Assembly (NCBI GenBank): GCA_003240755.1
Contig: QFNF01000011.1
Span: 54,485 to 118,484, forward strand
Source of the DNA: Sphingomonas hengshuiensis
GTDB taxonomy: Bacteria; Pseudomonadota; Alphaproteobacteria; Sphingomonadales; Sphingomonadaceae
DNA: 64,000 nucleotides
Reading direction: 5' to 3'
The translations under genes and the position numbers were made by a program. The notes below the pieces were generated by a model. The model saw only the letters and a list, made by a program, of their open reading frames with translations, did not search any database and had not been told where the DNA came from. This document shows positions 52,085-61,695 of this stretch, one piece after another (the first letter of the stretch is position 1; each line of letters opens with the position of its first letter).

Positions 52085-53417
52085 CGTCGAACGGTGCGGG
52101 CAGGATGATCGCGGCGCACAGTCCGCCGGCGGCGCGGTTGCGCAACTCCAGCCGGCCGCCTTCCACCTCCATCGCGCGCACGACGATCGACAGCCCGATG
52201 CCGAAGCCGACCGTGTCGCGCTTGCGCGCGGTATCGAGCCGGACGAAGGGTTCGAGAACGTCGGCGAGCGATTCGTCGGGAATGCCGGGGCCATCATCCT
52301 CGACCCGGATCACCGTCGCACCTTCCTCGATCGCCAGCGTCAGCGTGGCGCTGCCGCCATAATGCAATGCGTTCTCGACCAGGTTGACGACCGCACGGCG
52401 GAAGTTCGACCGGCGTACCGCGCGTTCGAAATGGTCGGGACCGACATAGCTCGCTCGATGACCATGGTCGGCGGCATCGTCGACGATGCTGGCGCACAGC
52501 ACCGCAATGTCGACCAGTACCGGGCGCTCGGGTTCGCTTTCGCCGCCGAGGAACGCCATCATCGATGTCACCATCGCTTCCATTTCCGCAAGGTCGTTCT
52601 GCACCGTATCGCGTACGTCGCGGTCCTCGATCGCATCGGTGCGCAACCGCAGCCGGGCGAGCGGGGTGCGCAGGTCGTGGCCGACCGCGGCCAGCGCGCG
52701 GGTGCGTTCGTCGATCAGCCGGTGGATGCGCGCCTGCAACCCGTTGAACGCGACGACGAGGCGGCGGACCTCGCTCGGCCCGGCTTCCTCGACGATCGGC
52801 AGGGTCGATCCGCCGCCGGGGCCGAAGCGGTCGACCGCATCGGCCAGTTGGCGCATCGGACGCAGCGTGCGACGGATCAGCAACCCGCCCACCACCATCA
52901 GCGCGATGGCCGGGATCAGCGCCAGCAGGATGCGCCCGACGGCAAGGTCGATGGCGCGCAACGGTTCGAGCATGCGGAAATACAGCCAGCTCCCGTCGTC
53001 GAGCCGCAACGCGCCGCTGACCACCGATCGCCGCCCCTGCCCGACCAGCGTGAGGTGCAACCCCGTCCGGGCGAGGCTGGGCTCCCACGCGACGATCTGC
53101 TGCTCCATCTCGCGCAGTTCGGTGCCGCTGGCGGGCAGTTCGGGGGCGGTCGGACGCCATTGCACCGCATAGCGTTCGGTGGTCAGTTCGGTCGCCATCC
53201 CCACGCGCTGTTCAACCGGGCGTTCCTCGACGATCCGCGTCGCGATCACCAGATGTTCGGCCAGCCGCCGTGCTTCGTCGTCGCGCACCGAAAACTGGCT
53301 GGCACGTTCGTACAGCAATACCGACACGCCGAATTCGATGACGATGGTCAGCAGCAGGATCGCGACGATCCGCCCGATCAACCCGACGGGCAATGTGGGA
53401 AAACGCCTCGCCAGCAC
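52074..53417 (-). CDS. Sensor histidine kinase (EnvZ/RstB-type)
   Basis: 447-residue membrane kinase. First hydrophobic span near residue 12-33 (IGRIVAILLLTIVIEFGVSVLL), a periplasmic loop of about 130 residues, second span at ILLALIPAIALMVVGGLLI, HAMP, the phospho-acceptor His247 in GHDLRTPLARLRLR, and the ATPase boxes NLVENALHYG, DDGPGIP and GFGIGLSIV. The start is GTG 53417, six bases after the response-regulator stop; a CTG codon overlapping the stop is not likely. It partners with the regulator just upstream, and the carbonate operon follows after 97 bases. The signal sensed is unknown. Confidence 0.9.
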   Translation of the reverse strand: MLARRFPTLPVGLIGRIVAILLLTIVIEFGVSVLLYERASQFSVRDDEARRLAEHLVIATRIVEERPVEQRVGMATELTTERYAVQWRPTAPELPASGTELREMEQQIVAWEPSLARTGLHLTLVGQGRRSVVSGALRLDDGSWLYFRMLEPLRAIDLAVGRILLALIPAIALMVVGGLLIRRTLRPMRQLADAVDRFGPGGGSTLPIVEEAGPSEVRRLVVAFNGLQARIHRLIDERTRALAAVGHDLRTPLARLRLRTDAIEDRDVRDTVQNDLAEMEAMVTSMMAFLGGESEPERPVLVDIAVLCASIVDDAADHGHRASYVGPDHFERAVRRSNFRRAVVNLVENALHYGGSATLTLAIEEGATVIRVEDDGPGIPDESLADVLEPFVRLDTARKRDTVGFGIGLSIVVRAMEVEGGRLELRNRAAGGLCAAIILPAPFDVQQ

Positions 53418-53422
53418 CCGGT

Positions 53423-54133
53423 TCAGCGCCGCTCGACCGGCACGTTCAGCATATAGCCGACGCCGCGTACCGTCACGATCGGCGGGGTACCGCCCGCAGT
53501 CGACAGCTTGCGGCGCAGCCGGCTGATGAGGACGTCGATGCTGCGGTCCGAACTGTCGCCCAGCCGGGTGCGCGACAGTTCGATCAGCCGTTCGCGCGCG
53601 ATCACGCGCTGCGCATGGTCGAGCAGCACGACCAGCAGGTCGAATTCGGCGCCGGTCAGGTCGACCTGCGCGCCGGTCGGCGAGGTCAGTTCGCGCCGCG
53701 GCAGGTTCGCGGTCCACCCTTCGAAGCTGTACACGCCCTCCTCGCGCTGGGCCGCCTGGGCGTTCAGCTCGCCCCGGCGCAGCACCGCGCGGACGCGGGC
53801 GATCAGCTCGCGCGTGCCGAACGGCTTGGGCAGGTAATCGTCGGCGCCGAGTTCGAGGCCGATGACGCGATCGACCTCGCTGCCCTTGGCCGACACGAAG
53901 ATGATCGGCACCGCGCTGTTCTGGCGGATCTGGCGGCACAGGTCGATGCCGCTGGTGCCCGGCAGCATGATGTCGAGCAGGATCAGGTCGACCGGCCCCT
54001 GTTCCAGCGCCAGCCACATTTCGGGCGCCGCCGAACAGGTGCGGACGTGATAGCCATTTTCCTGCAGCGCACGCGCGGTCAGCGTGCGCAGGGCGGGATC
54101 GTCCTCGACGACGATGATCGAAGGGGCGGTCAT
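53423..54133 (-). CDS. OmpR/PhoB-family response regulator
   Basis: 236-residue transcription factor with a receiver domain (acidic pair E10-D11-D12, phospho-acceptor D54, KPF near 105) and a C-terminal winged-helix DNA-binding domain ending VRGVGYMLNV. The recognition helix part is SDRSIDVLISRLRRKL. It precedes its kinase by 5 bases and lies upstream of the carbonic anhydrase-SulP operon; control of it is inference. ATG 54133 is the start, the frame having no other good candidate. Confidence 0.92.
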   Translation of the reverse strand: MTAPSIIVVEDDPALRTLTARALQENGYHVRTCSAAPEMWLALEQGPVDLILLDIMLPGTSGIDLCRQIRQNSAVPIIFVSAKGSEVDRVIGLELGADDYLPKPFGTRELIARVRAVLRRGELNAQAAQREEGVYSFEGWTANLPRRELTSPTGAQVDLTGAEFDLLVVLLDHAQRVIARERLIELSRTRLGDSSDRSIDVLISRLRRKLSTAGGTPPIVTVRGVGYMLNVPVERR

Positions 54134-54175
54134 TGGGGCAGGCTCTCCATGGCGTTCCGGGCCGGTCGACCCGCT

Positions 54176-54205
54176 CCGTCATCCCTGCGCAGGCGGGAAT
54201 GACGG
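54176..54205. repeat. Short palindromic extragenic repeat
   Basis: CCGTCATCCCTGCGCAGGCGGGAATGACGG, a 30-base imperfect inverted repeat with outer stem CCGTCAT/ATGACGG. Its type is very common between genes in sphingomonads and caulobacters (the GTCATTCCCGC family). It lies between the response regulator and the M14 peptidase gene and may stabilise transcript ends. No gene in this 131-base gap. Confidence 0.65.
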
Positions 54206-54264
54206 AAATTGGCTGGCAGGGTTCGTCCAATTTTGCCGGAATGTCCACCGGCCCCCTGCACCGG

Positions 54265-56037
54265 TCAATTCACCTCGCGCCCGATCGGATACAGCAGGTA
54301 GCGCGCGTCGTAATAGGGCGTGCGGGCATAGAACCATTGCAGCCGCGCGGTCGGATCGGCGGCAAAGGCGGGATCGGCGGCCAGCTTCGCGTCGAACTGC
54401 GCCTTCAACGCCGGATCGCGCGCCAGCATGCGGTCGGCGAGCGGGGCGATGGCATAGCCTTCGATATATTCGGTCCGCTGGAGCATGGCCGGTGCCATGT
54501 TCCACGCCAGCGCCCCGTCCTCGCTTTCGGGTTCGAGCAGGAAGGCGGCGAGCAGGCCGAGCGGCTGGTCGGCCGGCACGCGCACCGACCCCGCCGGCAT
54601 CGTCTCGCGCCGGCGTTCGTGGACGATCGTCGCCTCCAGCGGGACATGGCCTTCGCTTGCCGCCATCAGCTTCGGTTCGGTCGCGCGCGCCATGTCGAGG
54701 TCGAGCGTGCGCGGCGCGGCGATCGGTTCGACGGTCACGCCGTGCAGCTTCAGCAGGTCGATGACGTGCGGCAGGGTGGCGGGCACCCACCATGCGCGGG
54801 GCAGCGCCACCTGCCGGTCGGGGACGCTGCCGAACACCGGCATGCTGAACGTCACCGGTTTCGACAGCCAGCGCAGTTCGTCGCGGCCCGAGGCGGGCGA
54901 GCGATAGGTGTCGTGCGCCAGCCCGAGGAAATCGACGCGGTAGATCGGCTCGGTCGTCGGTTTCCACGTCATCGTCGCGGTGGTCGGTCGCGCGGCGCGG
55001 TCCGCATCGATCGCGCCGCGCAGTTCGGCCGCGCGCTCGCCCGCCAGCCGCAGCGATTCCTCGACAAAGACATAGGTGCCCAGCACCCGCTGGCGATAGG
55101 GTTTGAGCGAATGCGTCTCGACCAGCACGGTCGGGATATGCGCGATGTCGCCATATCCGGTCGAGAATCGCGGCGTGTCGACATCCTGCGTCATGCCCTT
55201 TTCGGGGGCGCGATTGTCGATCGTGCTGACATAATAGCCGGGAACATGGCCGTTCCGCTCGAGCGCCGCGTCCATCGCCGGGCGCAGCCGCGTGTCGAGG
55301 AACCGTCCGATCGCCGCCGATCGCGCATAATAGCCCTTCCAGCCGGAAAAGGCATAGGTCACGTCATAGCGATGGTCGATGCCGTCGGTGACGTGCAGGT
55401 CGAGATAGAGGATCGGATCGACCCGGCGGATCAGGCCGATCATCGCCCGCGTCTCGGGCGCATCGGCCTTCAGATAGTCGCGGTTGAGGTTCAGGTTCTG
55501 CGCGGTGGTGCGCCAGCCCATGTCGCGGGGGCCGCGCTGGTTGGGGCGGTTGTACGGGCCGGAGCGTTCGTGGCCGTCGACATTGTAGATGGGCACGAAC
55601 ACCAGATCGACCTTGTCGAGCAGCCGGTCCTTGCCGCGTAGCGCGATGTCGCGCAGCAGCATCAGCCCGGCGGCCTTGCCCTCGATCTCGCCCGAATGGA
55701 TGCCGGCCTGCACCAGCACGACGGGCTTTGCTGCCGTGCCCTTGTGCGCCCGCACCGCATAGAGGTCGCGGCCCTCCGGGCTTTTGCCGAACGTCTCGAT
55801 CGTCAGCAGCGGCGAGGCGGCGACCAGCCGATCGATCCACGCACGGGTCGCGGCATAATCGGGGGTGGTGACGAAACCGTTCGCCTCCGCCGGGGTGATC
55901 CACGGGTCGCCCGGCTTCACGATCAGCCTTTCGCTGGCGCCATGCCACGAACGGACCGGGGGAAGGGGCGCTTCGGGCGAAGTCTGGGCGGCGAGGGGGG
56001 CGGCAAGCAGCCCGGCGGCAAGGATCAGCGAACGCAT
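54265..56037 (-). CDS. M14 family zinc carboxypeptidase, exported
   Basis: 590-residue secreted metallocarboxypeptidase. Signal MRSLILAAGLLAAPLAAQ. Zinc ligands H-x2-E in HSGEIEGK near 110 and His in DLHVTDG; the NxR substrate pair as NLNLNRDY, and catalytic Glu in VLVETHSLK. The C-terminal 250 residues form an extra domain typical of this M14 subgroup. Start ATG 56037 has no clear ribosome site, but the signal peptide begins there. Divergent from the efflux operon across 160 bases that include the shared 19-base motif. Confidence 0.9.
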   Translation of the reverse strand: MRSLILAAGLLAAPLAAQTSPEAPLPPVRSWHGASERLIVKPGDPWITPAEANGFVTTPDYAATRAWIDRLVAASPLLTIETFGKSPEGRDLYAVRAHKGTAAKPVVLVQAGIHSGEIEGKAAGLMLLRDIALRGKDRLLDKVDLVFVPIYNVDGHERSGPYNRPNQRGPRDMGWRTTAQNLNLNRDYLKADAPETRAMIGLIRRVDPILYLDLHVTDGIDHRYDVTYAFSGWKGYYARSAAIGRFLDTRLRPAMDAALERNGHVPGYYVSTIDNRAPEKGMTQDVDTPRFSTGYGDIAHIPTVLVETHSLKPYRQRVLGTYVFVEESLRLAGERAAELRGAIDADRAARPTTATMTWKPTTEPIYRVDFLGLAHDTYRSPASGRDELRWLSKPVTFSMPVFGSVPDRQVALPRAWWVPATLPHVIDLLKLHGVTVEPIAAPRTLDLDMARATEPKLMAASEGHVPLEATIVHERRRETMPAGSVRVPADQPLGLLAAFLLEPESEDGALAWNMAPAMLQRTEYIEGYAIAPLADRMLARDPALKAQFDAKLAADPAFAADPTARLQWFYARTPYYDARYLLYPIGREVN

Positions 56038-56157
56038 GGCGGCAAGCGTAGCGCAACCCGCCGCCGATGCCAGAGGCTCGTGCCGTCGATCACGGCGGCG
56101 GCGCAAATTTTCCGGTCGCGCTTGCGTATCCATTGCCGACCCGGAACGTTTCGTTTC

Positions 56158-56176
56158 GTAACAAGTTATTGCTGGA
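56158..56176. promoter_or_regulatory. 19-base motif shared with the carbonic anhydrase promoter region (copy 2)
   Basis: GTAACAAGTTATTGCTGGA, 17 of 19 identical to 52066-52084, sits 22 bases before the MFS start in the divergent gap with the M14 peptidase gene. The rest of this gap (56038-56157) shows no frame or clear consensus promoter. Confidence 0.3.
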
Positions 56177-56197
56177 TCAATATCCCCATATGGAGCC

Positions 56198-57862
56198 ATG
56201 GCGATCGCCCCGGCGTATGAATTCAAGCCGCATGAGCGGCCGTTCCTGCCCGGCTCCCCCGCCACGCCCGACCATCCGTTCGGGCGGCGGATCGGCTATT
56301 TCGCGATCGGCATCCTGCTGGGGCTGACCGGCGGGTTCAACAACGGGCTGCTGATCGCCAACCTGCCGCAGATCCAGGGATCGCTGGGCCTGACCCCGGT
56401 CGAGGGCGGGTGGCTGACCGCGATCTATTCGATGACCAGCGTGTGCATGTCGATGCTGCTCATCAAGTTCCGCCAGCAATTCGGGATGCAGCGTTTCACC
56501 CGCCTGTTCCTGATGGCGTTCCTCGTGCTGAACGTCCTGCAACTGTTCGTGCACAGCTATGGCGTGCAGTTGATCGTGCGCGGCGCGGCGGGTGTCGCGG
56601 GCAGCGCGCTGACGACGCTGTGCTTCCTCTACATCATGCAGGCGCTGCCCGCCGCGGCGCGGCTGTCGGGAATGATTATCGGCTTTGGCGCGTCGCAGGT
56701 CGCGTTGCCGCTGGCGCGGACGCTGTCGCCGCTGCTGCTCGCCGATGGACGGATCGAGGCGCTGTTCCTGCTCGAACTGGGGCTGACGCTGATGTGCCTC
56801 GGCTCGGTCGCCCTGCTGCGCCTGCCGCCGTCGGACCGGACCGCGGCATTCGAACGGATCGACTTCCTGACCTTCGCGCTGTTCGCGCCGGGCGTCGCGC
56901 TGCTGTGCGCGGTGCTGGTGCAGGGGCGTATCCAGTGGTGGTCGACGCCGTGGCTGGGCTATGCCACCGCCGCGGCGATCCCGCTGATCGGCGGGGCGCT
57001 GCTGATCGAGCACAACCGCGCCAACCCGCTGCTCAACACCCGCTGGATGCTGGGGCGCAACATCGTCCGGTTCGCGGTCGTCGCGGCCTCGCTGCGCATC
57101 CTGCTGTCCGAACAGACCTTCGGCACGGTCGGGTTGCTGACGGCGGTCGGCATGGGCAACGACCAGTTGGTGACGCTCAGCCTCATCATGACGCTGGCGT
57201 CGATCGCGGGCATCGTCGTCAGCCTCAAGACGCTGAACATGCAGGACCTGTACAAACCCGTCGTGATCGCCGTCGCGCTGATCGGTATCGGCGCGTGGAT
57301 GGATGCGGATTCGACCAACCTGACCCGGCCGTCCAGCTTCTACGTCAGCCAGGCGATCATCGCCTTTGCCGCACTCTATTTTCTGGGCCCGATGGTGATG
57401 ATCGGCATCTTCCGCGCGCTGGCACGGGGGCCGAGCCACATCATCAGCTTTTCGGCGATCTTCAGCATCACCCAGACGCTGGGCGGGCTGGCCGGCACCG
57501 CGCTGCTGGGCTCGTTCCAGATCGTGCGCGAGAAATATCACGCGTTCGAACTGACGCAGACCCTGACCGCCACCGACCCGCTGGTGATGCAGCGTATCCA
57601 GCAACTGGGCGGGGCCTATGCCCGCGTGCTGGGCGATCCGGCGCTGCGGCAGGCCTCGGGCGCCGGCCTGCTGGGGCAGCAGGTGACGCGCGAGGCCAAT
57701 ATCCTTGCCTATAACGATGTGTTCCTGGCCGTCGCGATCCTCGCGGGCGGGGTGGTGCTCTGGCTGGGGGCGCTGTGGCTGCGCTTCCGCCTGCGGGGCC
57801 AGAACCCGCTCGCCGCCGATCTGGCGGCGGTCCAGCGGATGCGACAGAAGCAGATGTCATGA
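56198..57862 (+). CDS. EmrB-like MFS multidrug efflux permease
   Basis: 554-residue DHA2-type major facilitator with around 14 hydrophobic spans (first at IGYFAIGILLGLTGGFNNGLL, last near 525). The following genes encode a membrane-fusion protein and an outer-membrane channel, so this is the inner-membrane member of a tripartite drug pump. GGAG is only two bases from the ATG, a poor but single candidate start. The stop overlaps the ATG of the fusion protein gene (ATGA). Substrates not evident. Confidence 0.9.
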   Translation: MAIAPAYEFKPHERPFLPGSPATPDHPFGRRIGYFAIGILLGLTGGFNNGLLIANLPQIQGSLGLTPVEGGWLTAIYSMTSVCMSMLLIKFRQQFGMQRFTRLFLMAFLVLNVLQLFVHSYGVQLIVRGAAGVAGSALTTLCFLYIMQALPAAARLSGMIIGFGASQVALPLARTLSPLLLADGRIEALFLLELGLTLMCLGSVALLRLPPSDRTAAFERIDFLTFALFAPGVALLCAVLVQGRIQWWSTPWLGYATAAAIPLIGGALLIEHNRANPLLNTRWMLGRNIVRFAVVAASLRILLSEQTFGTVGLLTAVGMGNDQLVTLSLIMTLASIAGIVVSLKTLNMQDLYKPVVIAVALIGIGAWMDADSTNLTRPSSFYVSQAIIAFAALYFLGPMVMIGIFRALARGPSHIISFSAIFSITQTLGGLAGTALLGSFQIVREKYHAFELTQTLTATDPLVMQRIQQLGGAYARVLGDPALRQASGAGLLGQQVTREANILAYNDVFLAVAILAGGVVLWLGALWLRFRLRGQNPLAADLAAVQRMRQKQMS

Positions 57863-59007
57863 GCGATACCCAACCTTCCCACGATGAAACGACGCGGCTG
57901 GCCGACCCGGTCGAGGTGCCGCAGGAACCGGCGCGCGCGCGCGGCTGGGCGCCGCCGCGCGGCGGGCTGAAATCGACGATCGGTTTCGTCGCGCTGTTGC
58001 TGGGGGGCGTCGCGCTGGCGCTCTATGCCTGGGGGCTGTGGCCGTTCGGCAGTGCGATCCAGGCGACCGACAATGCCTATGTCCGGGGGCAGACGACGAT
58101 CATCGCGCCCCAGGTCAATGGTTATGTGACGCAGGTGCTGGTCCGCGATTTCGAAAGCGTGAAGGCGGGACAGGTGCTCGCGCGGATCGACGACCGCATC
58201 TATCGCCAGCGCGTCGATCAGGCGCGCGCCGGGCTGGCCGCGCAACAGGCGAACCTCGCCAATTCGCAACAGAGCGAACGGTCGAGCGAGGCGAGCCTGG
58301 GCGGGCAGGCGGCGGCGGTCGAGAATGCCCGTGCGCAATTGGCCCGCGCACGGGCCGACATGGCACGGGTGAACGACCTGGTACGCGAGGGATCGGTGTC
58401 GCTGCGCGAGCGCGACCAGACGCTGGCGGCGCTCCGCGCGGCGGAGGCGGGAGTGGCGCAGGCCCAGGCGCAGCGCAGCGTCGCGCAGGAACAGGTGCGC
58501 ACCGTCACGGTCGGGCGCGGCGGGCTGCAAGCGGCGGTGGAAAATGCGCAGGCGGCCGTCCGGCTGGCGCAGATCGACCTCGCCAACACCGTCATCCGCG
58601 CGCCGCAGGACGGGCGGCTGGGCGAGGTCGGGGTGCGGCTGGGCCAATATGTGACGGCGGGCACCCAGATGATGTTCCTCGTGCCGCCGACCGTCTGGGT
58701 CACTGCCAATTTCAAGGAAGCGCAGACCGCGCGGATGGCGGCCGGACAGCCGGCGACGATCCGGGTCGATGCGCTCGATCAGGCCGAACTGCATGGGCGG
58801 GTGGAGCGGATCGCACCCGCCGCCGCCAATGAATTCGCGGTGATCCGGGCCGACAACGCCACCGGCAATTTCGTGAAGGTGGCGCAGCGTATTCCGGTGC
58901 GCATCGCGATCGATCGCGCCGATCCGCTGTTCCGGCGCCTGCGGCCGGGCATGTCGGTCGAGGCGCGGGTCGATACGCGCGGCGGCGTGTCGCCGGCGGC
59001 GCGATGA
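57859..59007 (+). CDS. EmrA/HlyD-type membrane fusion protein
   Basis: 382-residue periplasmic adaptor with one N-terminal membrane anchor (FVALLLGGVALALYAWGLW, near 40-60), a biotinyl-lipoyl-like region (ATDNAYVRGQ followed by IIAPQVNGYV), a long coiled-coil hairpin of Ala/Gln-rich helices, and the second half-motif TVIRAPQDGRLGE. Overlaps the permease stop and the channel start (ATGA junctions), so all three are coupled. Confidence 0.92.
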   Translation: MSDTQPSHDETTRLADPVEVPQEPARARGWAPPRGGLKSTIGFVALLLGGVALALYAWGLWPFGSAIQATDNAYVRGQTTIIAPQVNGYVTQVLVRDFESVKAGQVLARIDDRIYRQRVDQARAGLAAQQANLANSQQSERSSEASLGGQAAAVENARAQLARARADMARVNDLVREGSVSLRERDQTLAALRAAEAGVAQAQAQRSVAQEQVRTVTVGRGGLQAAVENAQAAVRLAQIDLANTVIRAPQDGRLGEVGVRLGQYVTAGTQMMFLVPPTVWVTANFKEAQTARMAAGQPATIRVDALDQAELHGRVERIAPAAANEFAVIRADNATGNFVKVAQRIPVRIAIDRADPLFRRLRPGMSVEARVDTRGGVSPAAR

Positions 59008-60368
59008 CGCGGGCGGCGCTGATCGCCCTGGTGGCGCTGGCGGGCTGCGTGCCGGCGGAACGACCGCGTCCGCAGGCGGCGGCGGTGACGCCCCCGTCCG
59101 GCTGGCGGACACCGCTGCCCGGTGCCGCGCCGATCGCCGCCGACTGGTGGCAGGCGTTCGGCGATCCCGAACTGACGCGGCTGGTGCAGGCGGCGCTGGC
59201 CAACAACCCGGATATCGCGATCGCGGTGGGCCGGGTCGCCGAGGCGCGCGCCAGCGAACGGGTGGCACGGGCGGCGCGCTTTCCCACGCTCGACGCCGGC
59301 GTCGGCCTGATCGAGCAGCGGGCGTTGACCGCGTTCGGGACGGCCAGCACCGGCACCGCGCTGCAACCGGTGTTCCAGTCGGCCTATGAGGTCGACCTGT
59401 TCGGGCGGGTCGGGCGGACGATCGATGCCGCGCGGCTGACCGGCGATGCCGCCGCCGCCGCCGCCGACAGCGCGCGCCTGTCGGTCGCCGCGGCCACCGC
59501 CAGCGGCTATGTGACGCTCCGCGGGCTGGACGCGCGGATCGACACGGTGCGGGCGACGATCGCATCGCGGGGCGAGGCGCTGCGCATCGCCCGGTCGCGG
59601 GCGGACGCGGGCTATACCTCGCAGCTCGAACTGCGGCAGGCGGAGGCGGAATATGCCGCCGTCACCCAGACGCTGCCGCAGCTCGAACTGCTGGCGCGGC
59701 GGCAGGAGAATGCGCTGGCGTTGCTGACCGGCACGCCGCCCCGGACGATCGCGCGCGGGCGGGCGCTCGACGCGCTGGTGCCGCCGCCGATCCCGGCCGG
59801 CCTGCCCAGCGATCTGCTGCGCCGGCGCCCGGACATCGCGCAGGCCGAAGCGACGCTGGCGGCGAGCGATGCGACGCTGGCCGGCGCGCGGGCGCAATTC
59901 CTGCCGCAACTGCGCCTGACCGGATCGACCGGCGAGGTGCTGTCGAGCGCGCTGCCCAACCCGGTCGGCATCTGGTCGGTCGGGGCCAGCGTGCTGGCGC
60001 CGCTGTTCCGCGGCGGGCAGTTGCGCGGCAATTACGACGCGGCGACCGCGCGGCGCGACCAGGCGGCGTTCGCCTATCAGCGCAGCGTGCTGGTCGCGTT
60101 CCGCGAGGTCGAGGATGCGCTGGCAGCGGTCGACCGGCTGGCGGCGCAGCGCCGTGCGCTCGAGGCCCAGCGGACCGCCACTGCCGAGGCGCTGCGCCAC
60201 GCGGGCAACCGCTATCGTGCGGGGTACAGCCCGTATCTCGAGCAGCTCGATGCGCAGCGGGCGTTGTTCAGCGCCGAATTGTCGCTGGAACAGGTGCGCG
60301 CCGATCAACTGACCGCGCTGGTCGCGCTGTATCAGGCGATGGGCGGCGGCTGGGGACCGGGGGCATGA
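59004..60368 (+). CDS. NodT-type outer-membrane efflux lipoprotein
   Basis: 454-residue TolC-like channel with lipobox MTRAALIALVALAGC. Two RND-OMF repeats are seen: DWWQAFGDPELTRLVQAAL near 45 and the second half with DLLRRRPDIAQAEATL near 265. It completes the pump started by the EmrB-like permease. Stop overlaps the GNAT start. Confidence 0.92.
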   Translation: MTRAALIALVALAGCVPAERPRPQAAAVTPPSGWRTPLPGAAPIAADWWQAFGDPELTRLVQAALANNPDIAIAVGRVAEARASERVARAARFPTLDAGVGLIEQRALTAFGTASTGTALQPVFQSAYEVDLFGRVGRTIDAARLTGDAAAAAADSARLSVAAATASGYVTLRGLDARIDTVRATIASRGEALRIARSRADAGYTSQLELRQAEAEYAAVTQTLPQLELLARRQENALALLTGTPPRTIARGRALDALVPPPIPAGLPSDLLRRRPDIAQAEATLAASDATLAGARAQFLPQLRLTGSTGEVLSSALPNPVGIWSVGASVLAPLFRGGQLRGNYDAATARRDQAAFAYQRSVLVAFREVEDALAAVDRLAAQRRALEAQRTATAEALRHAGNRYRAGYSPYLEQLDAQRALFSAELSLEQVRADQLTALVALYQAMGGGWGPGA

Positions 60369-60883
60369 TCCGGATCGCGACGGCGGCGGATATCGCGGCG
60401 CTGCACGCGCTGGTCGAATCGGCGTTCCGCGGCGACAGTGCGCGCGGCGGATGGACGCATGAGGCGGATCTGCTTGGCGGGCAACGGACCGACCCGGCGG
60501 CGCTGGCCGAGGCGATCGGCGATCCCCGCAAGGCCATCCTGATCGCCGAGGAACAGGGACGGGCGACCGGCTGTGTTCAGGTCGGGCGGGTGACGGCGGG
60601 TCTGTCGACGCTCGGCCTGCTGGCGGTGCGGCCGATACGGCAGGCGGGCGGGCTGGGGCGCGGGCTGGTCGCGGCGGCGGAGGCCCATGCCCGCGACGTC
60701 CATGGCAGCCGCCGGATGGAAATGACCGTCATCGCCGCGCGCGGCGAACTGATCGCATGGTACGAACGCCAGGGGTATCGCGCCACCGGGGAAACACGGC
60801 CCTTTCCGATGGATGACCCGCGCTTCGGACTGCCGCGGGTCGATACGCTGGCGTTCGTCGTGCTCGAACGCGACATCGCGTGA
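60365..60883 (+). CDS. GNAT family N-acetyltransferase
   Basis: 172-residue acetyltransferase. The acetyl-CoA loop is Q-A-G-G-L-G-R near 95, and AWYERQGYRATGETRPFPMDD is common in a subgroup of small GNATs. Overlaps the outer-membrane channel gene by four bases, so it is made with the efflux pump; acetylation of the pump substrate is conceivable but not shown. Ends before a 9-bp terminator-like stem. Confidence 0.88.
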   Translation: MIRIATAADIAALHALVESAFRGDSARGGWTHEADLLGGQRTDPAALAEAIGDPRKAILIAEEQGRATGCVQVGRVTAGLSTLGLLAVRPIRQAGGLGRGLVAAAEAHARDVHGSRRMEMTVIAARGELIAWYERQGYRATGETRPFPMDDPRFGLPRVDTLAFVVLERDIA

Positions 60884-60898
60884 CCGGCGCCGGACCGA

Positions 60899-60930
60899 CA
60901 GGCCCCGCCCGGCGAACCGAACGGGGCCTG
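60899..60930. terminator. 9-bp perfect hairpin between convergent genes
   Basis: CAGGCCCCG (60899-60907) and CGGGGCCTG (60922-60930) separated by 14 bases. It lies between the GNAT gene and the end of the TetR-type gene; no T tract follows. Confidence 0.55.
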
Positions 60931-60963
60931 GGACTGCCGCGCAAGGGAGTGCGCGCAATCGCT

Positions 60964-61635
60964 CTAATTCGCGGCGACGAATCCGCAATGGTCATTTCGG
61001 AGGATGGGGGCTGGTCCGCTGCCGATCATTCGATCGATCGCGCCCTCCACCAGCCCGCCCAGCCGGCGATAGGCGGCTTCCTCGTCGAAATCGGGGTCGG
61101 CGATGCGGCGGTGCATGATCCCGGCGCCGATCGTCAGGATCAGTTCGGCCAGGTCGGCCCGCGTCTCCGCCTGCCCCGGATGCGGCGCGAGCGCGGTGAG
61201 CGCCTGCACCAGCGCGCGCTTCACCCGGCGGTTGATCGTGTGGGCGATCCCCTTGATCCGGTCGTTGCGCGCGGCCTCCGCCAGGATCTCGGGCATCAGC
61301 GCGCGGGCTTCGCTCGCCTCGCCGCACCGCATGAACATCCGCAGCCAGTCGCGGACCGCCGCCGTATCGCCGCTCTCGACCGCCTGGGCGATCTCGGCTT
61401 CGAGCAGGAACAGGCGCAGGTCGTGTTCGACGATCGCGGCGACGATCGCCTCCTTGTCGGCGAAGTCGCGATATATCTGTCCGACCTTGATCCCCGACTC
61501 GGCCGCGATCTGCGCGACTCCGGTGCCGTGGAAACCGTTCTCGGAAAACAGCCGGCGCGCCACCGCCACCAGCTTTTCGCGACGCGCTACCGCCCGGCTG
61601 GCTCGACATTCCTCTCTGCACTGCAACAAATTCAC
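60964..61635 (-). CDS. TetR family regulator of the RND pump
   Basis: 223-residue repressor. The N-terminal helix-turn-helix reads GVAQIAAESGIKVGQIYRDF, followed by a helical ligand domain. I start it at GTG 61635 because AGGTGA lies eight bases ahead; a TTG at 61692 would add 19 residues. Divergent to the adaptor gene, with a perfect 20-bp palindrome between, so autorepression and control of the pump is likely. The inducer would be a pump substrate. Confidence 0.88.
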   Translation of the reverse strand: MNLLQCREECRASRAVARREKLVAVARRLFSENGFHGTGVAQIAAESGIKVGQIYRDFADKEAIVAAIVEHDLRLFLLEAEIAQAVESGDTAAVRDWLRMFMRCGEASEARALMPEILAEAARNDRIKGIAHTINRRVKRALVQALTALAPHPGQAETRADLAELILTIGAGIMHRRIADPDFDEEAAYRRLGGLVEGAIDRMIGSGPAPILRNDHCGFVAAN

Positions 61636-61695
61636 GTCAGATTCACCTGTAACCTCTTGCCACGTTCGCTCCAGCGGCGTACGCGGCGCCAATGT

